Positions 55,148 through 63,986 of a stretch of DNA of 64,000 bases are shown one piece after another (the first letter of the stretch is position 1; each line of letters starts with the position of its first letter). The notes below the pieces were generated by a model. It was not told the DNA's origin. It saw only the letters and a list, made by a program, of their open reading frames with translations, and did not search any database. The translations under genes and the position numbers were made by a program. Origin of the DNA: Bradyrhizobium jicamae (lineage in GTDB: Bacteria; Pseudomonadota; Alphaproteobacteria; Rhizobiales; Xanthobacteraceae); contig NZ_LLXZ01000191.1 in the NCBI RefSeq assembly GCF_001440395.1, positions 118,734 through 182,733 of the forward strand. Reading direction: 5' to 3'.

Positions 55148-56128
55148 GTGAAGCCAAGAGTTGTCCGGTCCGCCCTGTTTACACTTCTGGCGGTCGTATC
55201 CGCCATGGCCGGCCAGGCGCAGGCCCAATCATGGCCGGAGAAGCCGATCACCTTCATCGTGCCGTTCGCAGCCGGCGGCGGCACCGATGCCTTTGCCCGC
55301 CCGCTGGCGGCCCAGCTTGATGCCCAACTGGGCAAGCGCGTGCTGATCGAAAACCGCGCCGGCGCCGGCGGCACCGTCGGTGCGTCCGCTGCGGCAAAGG
55401 CCGCGCCCGATGGCTACACCTTCTTCATGGGCGCGGCGCATCATGCCATTGCACCCTCGCTCTATCCCAACCTCGACTACAATATCGAGAAGGATTTTAT
55501 TGCGGTGGCGCTGATCGCACGGCCGCCGCAGGTAGTGGTCGTCAATCCGGACAAGGTCGCCGCCAAGACGCTGGCCGAGTTTATCGCCTATGCCAAGGCC
55601 AATCCCGGCAAGCTGAACTACGGCTCCGCCGGAGCCGGCACCACGCATCACCTCGCAGGTGAGCTGTTCAAGATCCTGACCAAGACCAACATCCAGCACG
55701 TGCCCTATCGCGGGGCGGGACCTGCGATGCAGGATCTCATCGCCGGCCACGTGCCTGTGGTGTTCGACGGGCTCGGTTCGTCGGCCGCACCGGTCAGGGC
55801 CGGACAGTTGCGGGCGCTGGCCGTCGCCGCGCCGAAACGCGTGGCGGCATTCCCCGATCTTCCGACCGCCGCGGAAGCGGGTCTGGCCGGCTATGAAGTG
55901 TCGACCTGGTACGGCCTGTTCGCGCCGAAGAACACGCCGCCGGCGATCGTCGAGCAGATGGTCAAGGAATTGCAGAAGGCCATGCAGACCCCAGCGATCA
56001 AGGAAGCCTGGGAGCGCAACGGTTCCGACGTTCCCGATGTCACGGGTCCTGCGTTCGCCAAAATGGTGTCCTCGGAAGTCGAGCGATGGCGCAAGGTCGT
56101 GACCGAGGCGAACGTGAAGCTGGATTGA
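55148..56128 (+). CDS. Bug-family (TctC-like) periplasmic solute-binding protein
   Basis: 326 aa, GTG start after GGAGGAAAATGCC. Signal peptide ending GQAQAQS. Bug-fold blocks: WPEKPITFIVPFAAGGGTDA, RVLIENRAGAGGTVGASAAA, KLNYGSAGAGTTHHLAGELF and VPVVFDGLGSSAAPVRAGQL. Bug proteins bind carboxylates for tripartite tricarboxylate transporters or act in sensing; no tctA/tctB genes are near, so this is an orphan receptor. A palindromic repeat follows the stop. Confidence 0.92.
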   Translation: MKPRVVRSALFTLLAVVSAMAGQAQAQSWPEKPITFIVPFAAGGGTDAFARPLAAQLDAQLGKRVLIENRAGAGGTVGASAAAKAAPDGYTFFMGAAHHAIAPSLYPNLDYNIEKDFIAVALIARPPQVVVVNPDKVAAKTLAEFIAYAKANPGKLNYGSAGAGTTHHLAGELFKILTKTNIQHVPYRGAGPAMQDLIAGHVPVVFDGLGSSAAPVRAGQLRALAVAAPKRVAAFPDLPTAAEAGLAGYEVSTWYGLFAPKNTPPAIVEQMVKELQKAMQTPAIKEAWERNGSDVPDVTGPAFAKMVSSEVERWRKVVTEANVKLD

Positions 56129-56132
56129 GCTG

Positions 56133-56181
56133 GAGCATGATCCGGAAAAGTGTGTAGCGGTTTTCCGAAAGGATCATGCTC
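56133..56181. repeat. Palindromic repeat GAGCATGATCC...GGATCATGCTC
   Basis: GAGCATGATCCGGAAAA pairs with TTTTCCGAAAGGATCATGCTC around a short loop, starting 5 bp after the preceding stop codon and followed by CAAACAAAAAG. I know near-identical palindromes as very frequent intergenic elements in Bradyrhizobium and related genomes. It may also end the upstream transcript. Confidence 0.85.
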
Positions 56182-56245
56182 AAACAAAAAGATAAAGCCT
56201 GGTGCGGCACCGTCTCATGACGGGTTGTCGCGCCAGGCTCGCTGA

Positions 56246-57115
56246 TTAGTTGCTGTTGCGCACGCCGTAGCGCGTGAAGTCATCATCGATCCCGGCCTGG
56301 ATCGTCCGTGCCGCGGACATATCGGCGTCGCCGCCGGTCTTGTCCCCGCGCTTTAGCCTGGCGAGCCCGCGCCCATAGAGCGCACTCGCCAGCTTCGGAT
56401 CGGCCCGCAGCGCTGAACTGAAATCACTGATCGCCGCATCGGCCTGCCCCATCTTCAGGTGGATCAATCCACGCGAGTCATAGGTGGCGGCGTCGTTCGG
56501 CCACGACTGCAGCGCCTTGTTGCAGTCCTCAAGCGCCGCCTGCAACGAGCCGAGGATGGCCCGGGTCCAGCAGCGTCCGCTCCACGCGCCTTCCAGATTG
56601 GGCTCGAGGCGAATGGCCTCTTCAAAGTCTTTCGCCGCGCGATCGTATTCATTCTTCCTCAGGTAAACCCTGGCCCGGTTGACGAAAGCCCTGGCGTAAT
56701 TTGGATTCAGCTTGATCGCCTCGTCCAGCGCCTTGAGGGCGAGGTCGTATTCACCTTTTCTCAAATAAGCCGCGCCGCGGTTGTTGAAGGGTCTTGCGGA
56801 AGACTGATCGAGCCTGATCGATTGGTCAAAGTCCTGAAGGGCGCGATCAATGTCTCCCTTTGCCGTGTGAGCATTGCCACGATTGTTGTAGGCAATCGCA
56901 AGCGCCCTCGTCGTACCCTGGCCGGAAGCAATGAACGCCGTGCAACCATCGATACGGGCCGTAAGCGACGTGCGATCCGAGCCGTTGCACAACGCAATGT
57001 TCTCGATGTAGCCGCCCTTCCTGGGGCTCTGTGCAGCAGCCAGCGACCCGAACAGCAGCAAGACAAGGCCGGGCGCGAGACCCCGAATAACGCGCCGGCT
57101 CGCACAGCATTTCAT
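56246..57115 (-). CDS. Secreted TPR-repeat protein
   Basis: 289 aa, ATG after GGAGAGCC. Signal peptide (LAPGLVLLLFGSLAAAQS), then six tetratricopeptide repeats from about residue 70 (AYNNRGNAHTAKGDIDRALQ, PFNNRGAAYLRKGEYDLALK, AFVNRARVYLRKNEYDRAAK, and so on). The N-terminal mature region has a Cys pair (NIALCNGSDRTSLTARIDGC) typical of this periplasmic TPR type. It reads the same way as, and lies downstream of, the FecR-domain gene, so it may be part of an envelope-scaffold set. Confidence 0.88.
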   Translation of the reverse strand: MKCCASRRVIRGLAPGLVLLLFGSLAAAQSPRKGGYIENIALCNGSDRTSLTARIDGCTAFIASGQGTTRALAIAYNNRGNAHTAKGDIDRALQDFDQSIRLDQSSARPFNNRGAAYLRKGEYDLALKALDEAIKLNPNYARAFVNRARVYLRKNEYDRAAKDFEEAIRLEPNLEGAWSGRCWTRAILGSLQAALEDCNKALQSWPNDAATYDSRGLIHLKMGQADAAISDFSSALRADPKLASALYGRGLARLKRGDKTGGDADMSAARTIQAGIDDDFTRYGVRNSN

Positions 57116-57209
57116 TTCAGGCTCTCCGTTCCCGACGCCGGCAGAGGGCCGGCCATCGATTTGAAGTCCGGACCTGGTTTGCTGACGAGCCTCCGCACTG
57201 CGAACGGGC

Positions 57210-57857
57210 CTAGCATCCCCGACAGATGTTCAGATTCGATTTTGGATCCGGTTTTTGGCCGGGTTGCTGAGCTGCAGGCGATTCCGGCTTTCGCGGTCCC
57301 TTGCCCTTGCCTTCTTCAATGAGCGTCGAAAATCTGACTGTCCCGTCATCCGAAATTTCGACCCTTGGCGTGGTGCCTCGAATGCCCATGGTCGCAACCG
57401 GAGTGTCGATCTTCATGTCCCCGGTCTTCGCGACTTTGCCTGCGACAAAGGTGAAGGTTCCCTTGGTCAGACTGAAGACGGTCGAGTTGGATGCGCTCTT
57501 TGGATCGTAAACGAACTCGTCCAAGGCCATTCGCGCGTTGCTTGACAGATTGAAGGACGAGCCATCGGTGAAGTTGATGCCGACCTTGCCGTCGGCGCCG
57601 GTTGCCACGACATCGCCCTGATAGACGAGATCGCCTACGTTCGCCTGACCAGCCTGGCCTGAAGTGCTCGCCTGAACGACTACCGCACCCGCACGTTGGA
57701 TCGTGACCGAGCCCGTGGCGACAACGACTTTACCAATTGGTTTTGACACCACATCCTGAACGGCGGGCGTGACTTGCGCGTGGGCCGGCGCGACGAGAAC
57801 CCCGGCCGTCGTCAGAACGAAGCCTGTCACCAATGCGGCAATCGCATGCGTGCTCAT
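57210..57857 (-). CDS. Secreted FecR-domain protein with a C-terminal CxxC
   Basis: 215 aa, ATG after AGGAAGGGGGG. The signal peptide ends APAHAQ. Residues 40-165 form a FecR-like beta-domain (GKVVVATGSVTIQRAG, GDLVYQGDVVATGADGKVGI, GSSFNLSSNARMAL, MGIRGTTPRVE). The tail is charged and Pro-rich (EEGKGKGPRKPESPAAQQPG) and ends NICRGC, placing a CxxC pair at the extreme C-terminus. Divergent from the VCBS-repeat gene; FecR proteins of this periplasmic type are often found next to large surface repeat proteins. Confidence 0.88.
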   Translation of the reverse strand: MSTHAIAALVTGFVLTTAGVLVAPAHAQVTPAVQDVVSKPIGKVVVATGSVTIQRAGAVVVQASTSGQAGQANVGDLVYQGDVVATGADGKVGINFTDGSSFNLSSNARMALDEFVYDPKSASNSTVFSLTKGTFTFVAGKVAKTGDMKIDTPVATMGIRGTTPRVEISDDGTVRFSTLIEEGKGKGPRKPESPAAQQPGQKPDPKSNLNICRGC

Positions 57858-57941
57858 GATCCCCCCTTCCTGAGAAGATCTTGTCCGAGAGAACTCTCAC
57901 GGGCGCCTTGAATCGTCGGTTACGGCAACCTTAAACCCGTT

Positions 57942-57967
57942 GTCCGGGGAAGGCATCATCCCCGGAC
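57942..57967. promoter_or_regulatory. Palindrome in the fecR-like/VCBS divergent intergenic region
   Basis: GTCCGGGGA (57942-57950) and TCCCCGGAC (57959-57967) are perfect 9-bp arms with an 8-nt spacer, about 85 bp from the FecR-type start codon and 185 bp from the VCBS-type start. It could be an operator for a shared regulator or a leader hairpin; the sequence alone does not decide. Confidence 0.45.
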
Positions 57968-58151
57968 CTCACTCGAAAGGATTACCCCTTTTGAGCATAG
58001 AGCCTAACGGCCGTAGATTGGCTAACCTAAATCAGGAACTTTCGGCAACTGGTCGCCCGGGCCAGTGGCAAGGTGATTTCTTGACCTCATGAGCTGGCCA
58101 GGGCCGCTCGTGAAAAATTGCATTGGGATAAGTGGCAGACGGGGTAGAGCC

Positions 58152-60665
58152 ATGCTCGTCGGGTCCCACGCCAAGACGCGGAAAGAACGTAAGGCCGCCG
58201 TGGCCGCGGTTCCCGTCATCGGCAATATTCAGGCCGCGGCCGGCGGCTCTCGAAGCCGGGCTCATGCCGGCAGGTTCGGCATGCTTTGGCTCACGGCACT
58301 CGCCTTCGCGCTCGGGAAGCAGGCCCAGGCCGCCGATCCTGACGTCACGTTCCTGGACGACGGCAACATTACATACAAGGACCTCGAACATGGATCGTTC
58401 GAGCTGATCACCAAGGATGTGATCCCTCGACACATCATCGTTGACGATCCTGGACAGACCATCACTCTGCGTACGCAGGGATCCTCGGTCAGCGTGAGTC
58501 AGAGTACGAACTCCGCCGCACGAATGGCCGAATTGCAGGCGGCCCAGCAGGAGGCGCTCGCCACCCACGAGAAGGGATTGGGGTCGACCGGATCGAGCAC
58601 GCCTCCTGCCCTCGATCCGCTGCCGGTGCAACCGATCAATTTCATCCAGACCGACGATTCTGCACCGGTGCAGGATGCGACTGCTTTGCCGACTGTGATC
58701 CAGGCATCGGTCCAGGAGATGATTGTCGGACAAATACCGCCGCCACCGCCAGTACCGCCAACGCTGAATGTGGTGACCGGGCCGACCGAAATCGACACCT
58801 CGGTCTTTGACCTCTTCACCGCGACAAGCGGCACTTTCACGGCCAGCAGCCCCAACAGCCCGACACTGACCTTCGGCATCAACGGCGGAACCGCCGGCAG
58901 CACCGTCATTGATGGCGTAACCTACGATGTGTCAAAGACTGGTCCCTACGGCACGCTTTTCGTCGATAGCACAACCGGCGACTACACCTTCGTTCCGGAC
59001 AATGACGCGATCAATGCCCTGACTGCGCCGACCACCACGGATTTCATGATCACCGTATCCGACGGCACGCTCTCGGCCCGTCAGCCATTTACGATCGCCA
59101 TCGATGGCGTCAACGACCATGCCATCATCTCCGGCGCCACCGATGGCACGGCGATCGAGGCCGGCGTCGTCGCCAGCACCACGTTCGACGCGCTGAGCGC
59201 CAGCGGTGCGCGGAGCGCCAGCGGGACGCTCACCAGCGCCGACGTCGATGACGCGCCCAATACTTTCACGGCTGTTGACACTCCGGCCACGAGCGCAGGC
59301 GGTTTCGGCGCCTTCACGATGACGGAGGACGGCGTCTGGACCTACACGGTCGATGATTCCAACAGCGCGGTGCAGGCGCTCAATATCGGTGACACGCTGA
59401 CCGACTCCTTCACGGTAACCACCATCGACGGCACCGCGCAGGTGGTGACACTCATCATCAAGGGCAGCAACGACGCTGCCGTCATTTCCGGCGTCACGAC
59501 CGGCTCCGTGACCGAGGACGGTGGCGCCAAGTGCGAGCCGCCGACCGCAACCGGCACGCTCACCGCCACCGATGTCGACAACGCGCCTGGCTTTGCGGCG
59601 GTCAAATGCCCGACGGCCAGCGATGGCGGCCATGGCACCTTCACGATGACAGCAGACGGCGTGTGGACCTACGCGCTCGACGACAGCAACTGCGAGGTGC
59701 AGGCACTTAACGTCGGAGACAAGCTGATCGACACTTTCAAGGTAACCTCCCTGGACGGCACCGTGCAGCTGGTGGAGGTCACCATCGAAGGCACCAATGA
59801 TGCCGCCATCATTTGCGGAACCAAGGAAGGCTCGGTCCTCGAGGCCGGCGGCGTGGCCAATTCCATATCCTGTAAACCGACCGCGAGCGGCACGCTCACC
59901 GACACTGACGTCGACAACGCTCCCAATACCTTCACGGCGATCGATACGCCAAAGGCGAGCGCCGGCGGCTACGGTACTTTCACGATGACGGAGGATGGCG
60001 TCTGGACCTATACGCTCGATAATACCAACTGCGAAGTGCAGGCACTCAATGCCTGCGACACGCTGACGGACTGCTTTACGGTGACCACCATCGATGGCAC
60101 CCCGCAGGAGGTGAAGATCACCATCAACGGCGCCAACGACGCTGCCATCATCTGTGGCGACACGACCGGCTCGGTAACCGAAGCCGGCGCTTGCACCTAC
60201 GGTACGCCGATCGCGAAAGGCACGCTCACCGATACCGACGTTGACAACACGCCCAATACCTTCACCGCCGTGTGTTCACCGAAGGCCAGCGACGGCGGCT
60301 ACGGCTGCTTCACAATGACGGCGGATGGCGTCTGGATCTACAAGCTCGACAATAGCAATTGCGACGTGCAGGCGCTCAATGACTGCGACACGCTGACCGA
60401 CACCTTCACCGTGACCACCATCGACGGCACCGCACAGGTGGTGACGATCACCATCAACGGCGCCGACGACACGTTCCACTTCAAGGACAAGATGTCGGGC
60501 GTCAGCGCTTCTGACGTCATCGCCCCTGCGGAGGACAACCCGGCGCCGATCAGTTCGACCGCAAACGCTGCAGGAATCAGCGGAATGCCGGCGATTTCAG
60601 AGGCGATCGAGCTGTCTGCATTCGCCTGGATTCAACCGCATGCGCCGCAGGACCTGATCGTGTGA
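58152..60665 (+). CDS. VCBS-repeat surface/adhesin-like protein with cysteine-substituted repeats
   Basis: 837 aa from ATG 58152; ATG 58089 is also open and neither has a strong ribosome site. An N-terminal basic stretch and hydrophobic segment (FGMLWLTALAFALGKQAQA) suggest export with an extended signal. Residues 45-210 are unique and include a Pro-rich hinge (IPPPPPVPP). A cadherin-like segment (TFVPDNDAINALTAPTTTDF) precedes four VCBS-type repeats of about 105-115 aa (GTLTDTDVDNAPNTFTA, FTMTEDGVWTYTLDN, VQALN, DTFTVTTIDGT). Repeats 2, 3 and 4 carry 3, 5 and 6 Cys. No RTX nonapeptides or adjacent type I secretion genes. Confidence 0.85.
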   Translation: MLVGSHAKTRKERKAAVAAVPVIGNIQAAAGGSRSRAHAGRFGMLWLTALAFALGKQAQAADPDVTFLDDGNITYKDLEHGSFELITKDVIPRHIIVDDPGQTITLRTQGSSVSVSQSTNSAARMAELQAAQQEALATHEKGLGSTGSSTPPALDPLPVQPINFIQTDDSAPVQDATALPTVIQASVQEMIVGQIPPPPPVPPTLNVVTGPTEIDTSVFDLFTATSGTFTASSPNSPTLTFGINGGTAGSTVIDGVTYDVSKTGPYGTLFVDSTTGDYTFVPDNDAINALTAPTTTDFMITVSDGTLSARQPFTIAIDGVNDHAIISGATDGTAIEAGVVASTTFDALSASGARSASGTLTSADVDDAPNTFTAVDTPATSAGGFGAFTMTEDGVWTYTVDDSNSAVQALNIGDTLTDSFTVTTIDGTAQVVTLIIKGSNDAAVISGVTTGSVTEDGGAKCEPPTATGTLTATDVDNAPGFAAVKCPTASDGGHGTFTMTADGVWTYALDDSNCEVQALNVGDKLIDTFKVTSLDGTVQLVEVTIEGTNDAAIICGTKEGSVLEAGGVANSISCKPTASGTLTDTDVDNAPNTFTAIDTPKASAGGYGTFTMTEDGVWTYTLDNTNCEVQALNACDTLTDCFTVTTIDGTPQEVKITINGANDAAIICGDTTGSVTEAGACTYGTPIAKGTLTDTDVDNTPNTFTAVCSPKASDGGYGCFTMTADGVWIYKLDNSNCDVQALNDCDTLTDTFTVTTIDGTAQVVTITINGADDTFHFKDKMSGVSASDVIAPAEDNPAPISSTANAAGISGMPAISEAIELSAFAWIQPHAPQDLIV

Positions 60666-60713
60666 CGGACTGCGCCGCTTCCAGCGCAGCCGGCCCACGC
60701 CGCACGCGACGCC

Positions 60714-61706
60714 CTACTTCGCTTCGCTCGCCTTGATGCCGGAGCTTTCAACGAGTTTCGCCACGCGCAGCAAGTCGTCTGCGAAAAGGCGCGCATGCGC
60801 TTCAGGCGTCAACTCGTTGTTCGGGAAGGGCAGCGTTCCAAGCTGCTTGAGTTTGTCCACCAGTTCCGGTTCCGACAACGCGGCGCGGAGCGCGGCATTC
60901 AGCGCATTGACGGTTTCCTTCGGCGTGCCCTTTGCCACGTAGAGCCCATGCCACATCGAGTAGCTGACCTCCGGCATGCCGAGTTCGGCGGTGGTCGGCA
61001 CGTCCTTCAACTGTTCGAGACGTGCGGGCGAGGTGATGGCGATGCCATGCAGCGTTCCGGCCTGAATCTGCGGCAGCGCGTTGGTGACCTGATCCCACAA
61101 CAGGTCGATCTGCCCTGCCAGCAGATCGGCGATCGCCGGAGCGGATCCGCGATAGGCCACGACCGTCGGCTTGAAGCCGAGCACGTTACCCATCATCACG
61201 GCGCATAGATGACTGTTGGTCCCGAGGCCGCCATGCGCGAAGTTCGCCTTGTCGCGTTGCGCCTTGATCCAGGCCACATGGTCCTTCGGGCCTTCGCCGG
61301 GGATCGACTTCCTTCCGATCAGGACCATCGGCGCGTTGTTGACGAGGCCGACCGCCTCGAACGCGGTCTTGGTATCGTACCGCAAATTGGTGAACAGGCT
61401 GGGCGCCGCGAGCAGCGCGACGTGATTGATCAGGATCGTGGTGCCGTCGGGCGCCGATCGAGCGACGCGATCGTTGGCCAGCGTGCTGCCGCCGCCGACC
61501 ACGTTCTCGACGATGATGGTCTGGCCGAGCGTCTTCGACATCCGCTCGCCAATCAGGCGGGCGACCGTATCCGTGCCGCCGCCGGCTGCAAACGGCACCA
61601 CCAGCGCTACCGTCTTCGCGGTCGATTGGGCGTGGGCCTGCGGCAAGAGCGCGGCGATCGAGAGGCCAAGGCCAATAAGTGCGCTGGTACCAAATCGACT
61701 GATCAC
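60714..61706 (-). CDS. Bug-family (TctC-like) periplasmic solute-binding protein
   Basis: 330 aa from GTG 61706, chosen because GGAGG lies 8 bp upstream and the signal peptide (SALIGLGLSIAALLPQAHAQ) begins there. Bug blocks: VALVVPFAAGGGTDTVARLI, IIVENVVGGGSTLANDRVAR, ANFAHGGLGTNSHLCAVMMG and LLAGQIDLLWDQVTNALPQI. No transporter partner is adjacent. It is divergent from dgoK, so it may bind a sugar acid such as galactonate, though Bug ligands are diverse; this is inference from position. Confidence 0.92.
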   Translation of the reverse strand: MISRFGTSALIGLGLSIAALLPQAHAQSTAKTVALVVPFAAGGGTDTVARLIGERMSKTLGQTIIVENVVGGGSTLANDRVARSAPDGTTILINHVALLAAPSLFTNLRYDTKTAFEAVGLVNNAPMVLIGRKSIPGEGPKDHVAWIKAQRDKANFAHGGLGTNSHLCAVMMGNVLGFKPTVVAYRGSAPAIADLLAGQIDLLWDQVTNALPQIQAGTLHGIAITSPARLEQLKDVPTTAELGMPEVSYSMWHGLYVAKGTPKETVNALNAALRAALSEPELVDKLKQLGTLPFPNNELTPEAHARLFADDLLRVAKLVESSGIKASEAK

Positions 61707-61981
61707 GATGGCGTCCTCCAAAGTCTTGTTTGTTGTTATGGCGCATTCTTTGCGATGCGCATTCATTGGCGAGGCCCCGCCGCTGGCTAGCAGCGTGACC
61801 TCGCATGCCCCGGGGATCATGCTGATTGCATTTCTACAAATCAACTGCAAAGCGAGTGTAATTTGCGTAGGTGAAGCGACATTTGGTCCTTCGCTGCGCC
61901 ATCGATCCAGCATCGCGACACCGGGCAGATCGGCGTGATAACATGTCCCGAAGGCGCAGAAAGCATCGGGACGAAATTGAA

Positions 61982-62896
61982 ATGAGCCAGCCTGCATATG
62001 TCGCGGTCGATTGGGGCACGAGCAGTTTTCGGCTCTGGCTCGTCGATCGAACCGGCGACGTCCTCGGCGAACGGCGCAGCCACGAGGGCATGATGGCGGC
62101 GGGCAAGCTTGGCTTTCCGGCCGTGCTGCAATCGCATCTGGACGCTGTCGGTGCCGCGAATGGGCTGCCCGTTATCATCTGCGGCATGGCCGGCGCCCGG
62201 CAGGGATGGGTCGAAGCCGGATATGTCGACACGCCGGCGTCGCTCGCATCGATCCTGAAGCAGGCCGTGGTGGTGCCGGGACAGCATCGTGACATCCGCA
62301 TCCTCCCCGGAATCGCGCAACGCGATCCCAAAACGCCCGATGTCATGCGGGGCGAGGAAACACAATTGCTCGGCGTCCTGGGCTTGGATGCTGCCGGGGA
62401 TGCACTCGTCTGCATGCCGGGCACCCATTCGAAATGGGTCAGAGCGAATGGAGGCACCGTCGAACGCTTCGCCACGTTCATGACGGGAGAACTGTTCGAC
62501 GTCATCTCGCGCGAAACGATTCTGTCTCACGCGGTGGCCGGCGCCGATGAAGCGCCAGATGTCGACGCCTTCAAGTCGGCCGTCATCAGCGCATTCGAGA
62601 CGCCAGCGAACGCCGCCAATCTGCTGTTCCAGGTGCGATCGGGCCAGCTGCTATTTGGCGGCACGCCATCTTCAGCCCGCGAGAAAATATCGGGCACCCT
62701 GATCGGTCTCGAATTGGCGGGCGGGCTTGCGGGACAAGTTCCCGAGGGCGGCATCACGCTGGTAGCGTCAGGGCGGCTCCGGATGCTTTATCAATCGGCG
62801 TTTGACACGGTCGCCGTTCCCGTCAGAACAATCGGCGCCGAGGATGCGGTCCGTCGCGGCCTTTCGATGGCCGCGCAATCGATTTGGAATGTTTAG
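61982..62896 (+). CDS. dgoK: 2-dehydro-3-deoxygalactonokinase
   Basis: Phosphorylates 2-keto-3-deoxygalactonate with ATP in the De Ley-Doudoroff pathway, 304 aa. It begins YVAVDWGTSSFRLWLVD, the ATP-phosphate loop of the DgoK/ASKHA fold; other family blocks are ICGMAGARQGWVEAGYVD, DVMRGEETQLLG, VCMPGTHSKWV and LIGLELAGGL. ATG 61982 is the family-consistent start; upstream frame is unlike. dgoA follows 12 bp later in the same operon. Confidence 0.92.
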   Translation: MSQPAYVAVDWGTSSFRLWLVDRTGDVLGERRSHEGMMAAGKLGFPAVLQSHLDAVGAANGLPVIICGMAGARQGWVEAGYVDTPASLASILKQAVVVPGQHRDIRILPGIAQRDPKTPDVMRGEETQLLGVLGLDAAGDALVCMPGTHSKWVRANGGTVERFATFMTGELFDVISRETILSHAVAGADEAPDVDAFKSAVISAFETPANAANLLFQVRSGQLLFGGTPSSAREKISGTLIGLELAGGLAGQVPEGGITLVASGRLRMLYQSAFDTVAVPVRTIGAEDAVRRGLSMAAQSIWNV

Positions 62897-62908
62897 AGGA
62901 TCACACGA

Positions 62909-63547
62909 ATGCGCGTTGTGCCGTTTCCCCCGATGAAGCGTCCGCTGGTCGCGATCCTGCGTGGCGTCAAGCCCGACGAAGCGGGCGATATCGTCAGCGC
63001 GCTGATCGACAGCGGCATGACGGCCATCGAGATCCCGCTCAACTCGCCGGATCCGTTCCGCTCGATCGAGATCGCCATCAACAAGGCCCCTGCCGGAATC
63101 CTGGTCGGCGCAGGCACGGTGTTGACGCTGGACGATGTCGCACGGCTTCACGACGTGGGAGGTCGGCTTCTGGTGAGCCCCAATGTCGATCCGGAAATCA
63201 TAGCGGGCGCCCGCGCGCTCGGCCTGGTCACGATGCCCGGCGTGTTCAGTCCGACCGAGGCGCTGCTGGCCGCCAAGTCGGGCGCCTCGAGCCTGAAATT
63301 CTTTCCCGCAAGCGTGCTCGGCGCCGCCGGCATTACCGCCATCCGCGCCGTGCTGCCCCCGGACCTGATGATCGCTGCGGTCGGCGGCGTCTCCGACAAG
63401 AATTTTGCGGACTACGTCAAGGCCGGCATCCTGGCGTTCGGCCTTGGCAGCAGCCTCTACAAGCCCGGCATGACGGCAGCCGAAGTGGCCGATCGCGCCA
63501 GGGCGACGATCGAGGCATATGACGCGGCGGTTCAACTGATGGGATAG
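62909..63547 (+). CDS. dgoA: 2-dehydro-3-deoxy-6-phosphogalactonate aldolase
   Basis: Class I aldolase splitting KDPGal into pyruvate and glyceraldehyde 3-phosphate, 212 aa. KDPG/KDPGal-aldolase features: RPLVAILRGVKPDEA, Glu41 in AIEIPLNSP (acid/base), GAGTVLTLDDV, and the Schiff-base Lys130 in SSLKFFPASVLG. Adjacent to dgoK (12 bp gap), which supports the galactonate rather than gluconate branch. The pathway's dehydratase and dehydrogenase genes may lie beyond the window. Confidence 0.92.
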   Translation: MRVVPFPPMKRPLVAILRGVKPDEAGDIVSALIDSGMTAIEIPLNSPDPFRSIEIAINKAPAGILVGAGTVLTLDDVARLHDVGGRLLVSPNVDPEIIAGARALGLVTMPGVFSPTEALLAAKSGASSLKFFPASVLGAAGITAIRAVLPPDLMIAAVGGVSDKNFADYVKAGILAFGLGSSLYKPGMTAAEVADRARATIEAYDAAVQLMG

Positions 63548-63605
63548 ATCAGCGAGAGCTGAGCCCGGTGTTCGAAGCTGGCGAGACCCGGGATGCAGAT
63601 TGTAG

Positions 63606-63986
63606 CTAACGCACGCGCTGAACGCCGATAGCTTTGGACGTACCGTCGACCTTCATCTTGTGGCCGCTGACTGATGAATATACGAGAGCCTTCGGCATGT
63701 AGGCGTAGTGGTATTCATAGTGGTACTCTGTCTGTCGCCAAACTTGGCCGTTCATCAACTTGACTATCGTTTCGCCCTCCCAACCTTTGAAATCTCCATC
63801 TACCTGTGCCTCGACCACGCTCGTGCCGACGACCGCGCTTGATCGGTCAGCACCCTGGGCAGCGCGATAACCTTGCCGGTACATTCTGATCAGGGCGCCA
63901 CGCATTGCGTCACGTTTGTCGCGTGGCATCGTTGAAGTGCCAAGCTTTGCTTGCTCTTCCTGGGTCAGCAATTGCTCCAGTGGCAT
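63606..63986 (-). CDS. Hypothetical protein, possibly partial at its N-terminus
   Basis: At least 126 aa. The ATG at 63986 is 14 bp from the window edge and the frame may extend beyond. The C-terminal 65 residues (GWEGETIVKLMNGQVWRQTE, then a Tyr/His-rich EYHYEYHYAYMPKALVY and GHKMKVDGTSKAIGVQRV) form a small beta-domain I have seen at the ends of other bacterial proteins. The N-terminal part (LLTQEEQAKLGTSTMPRDKR) looks helical. Function unknown. Convergent with dgoA. Confidence 0.6.
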   Translation of the reverse strand: MPLEQLLTQEEQAKLGTSTMPRDKRDAMRGALIRMYRQGYRAAQGADRSSAVVGTSVVEAQVDGDFKGWEGETIVKLMNGQVWRQTEYHYEYHYAYMPKALVYSSVSGHKMKVDGTSKAIGVQRVR

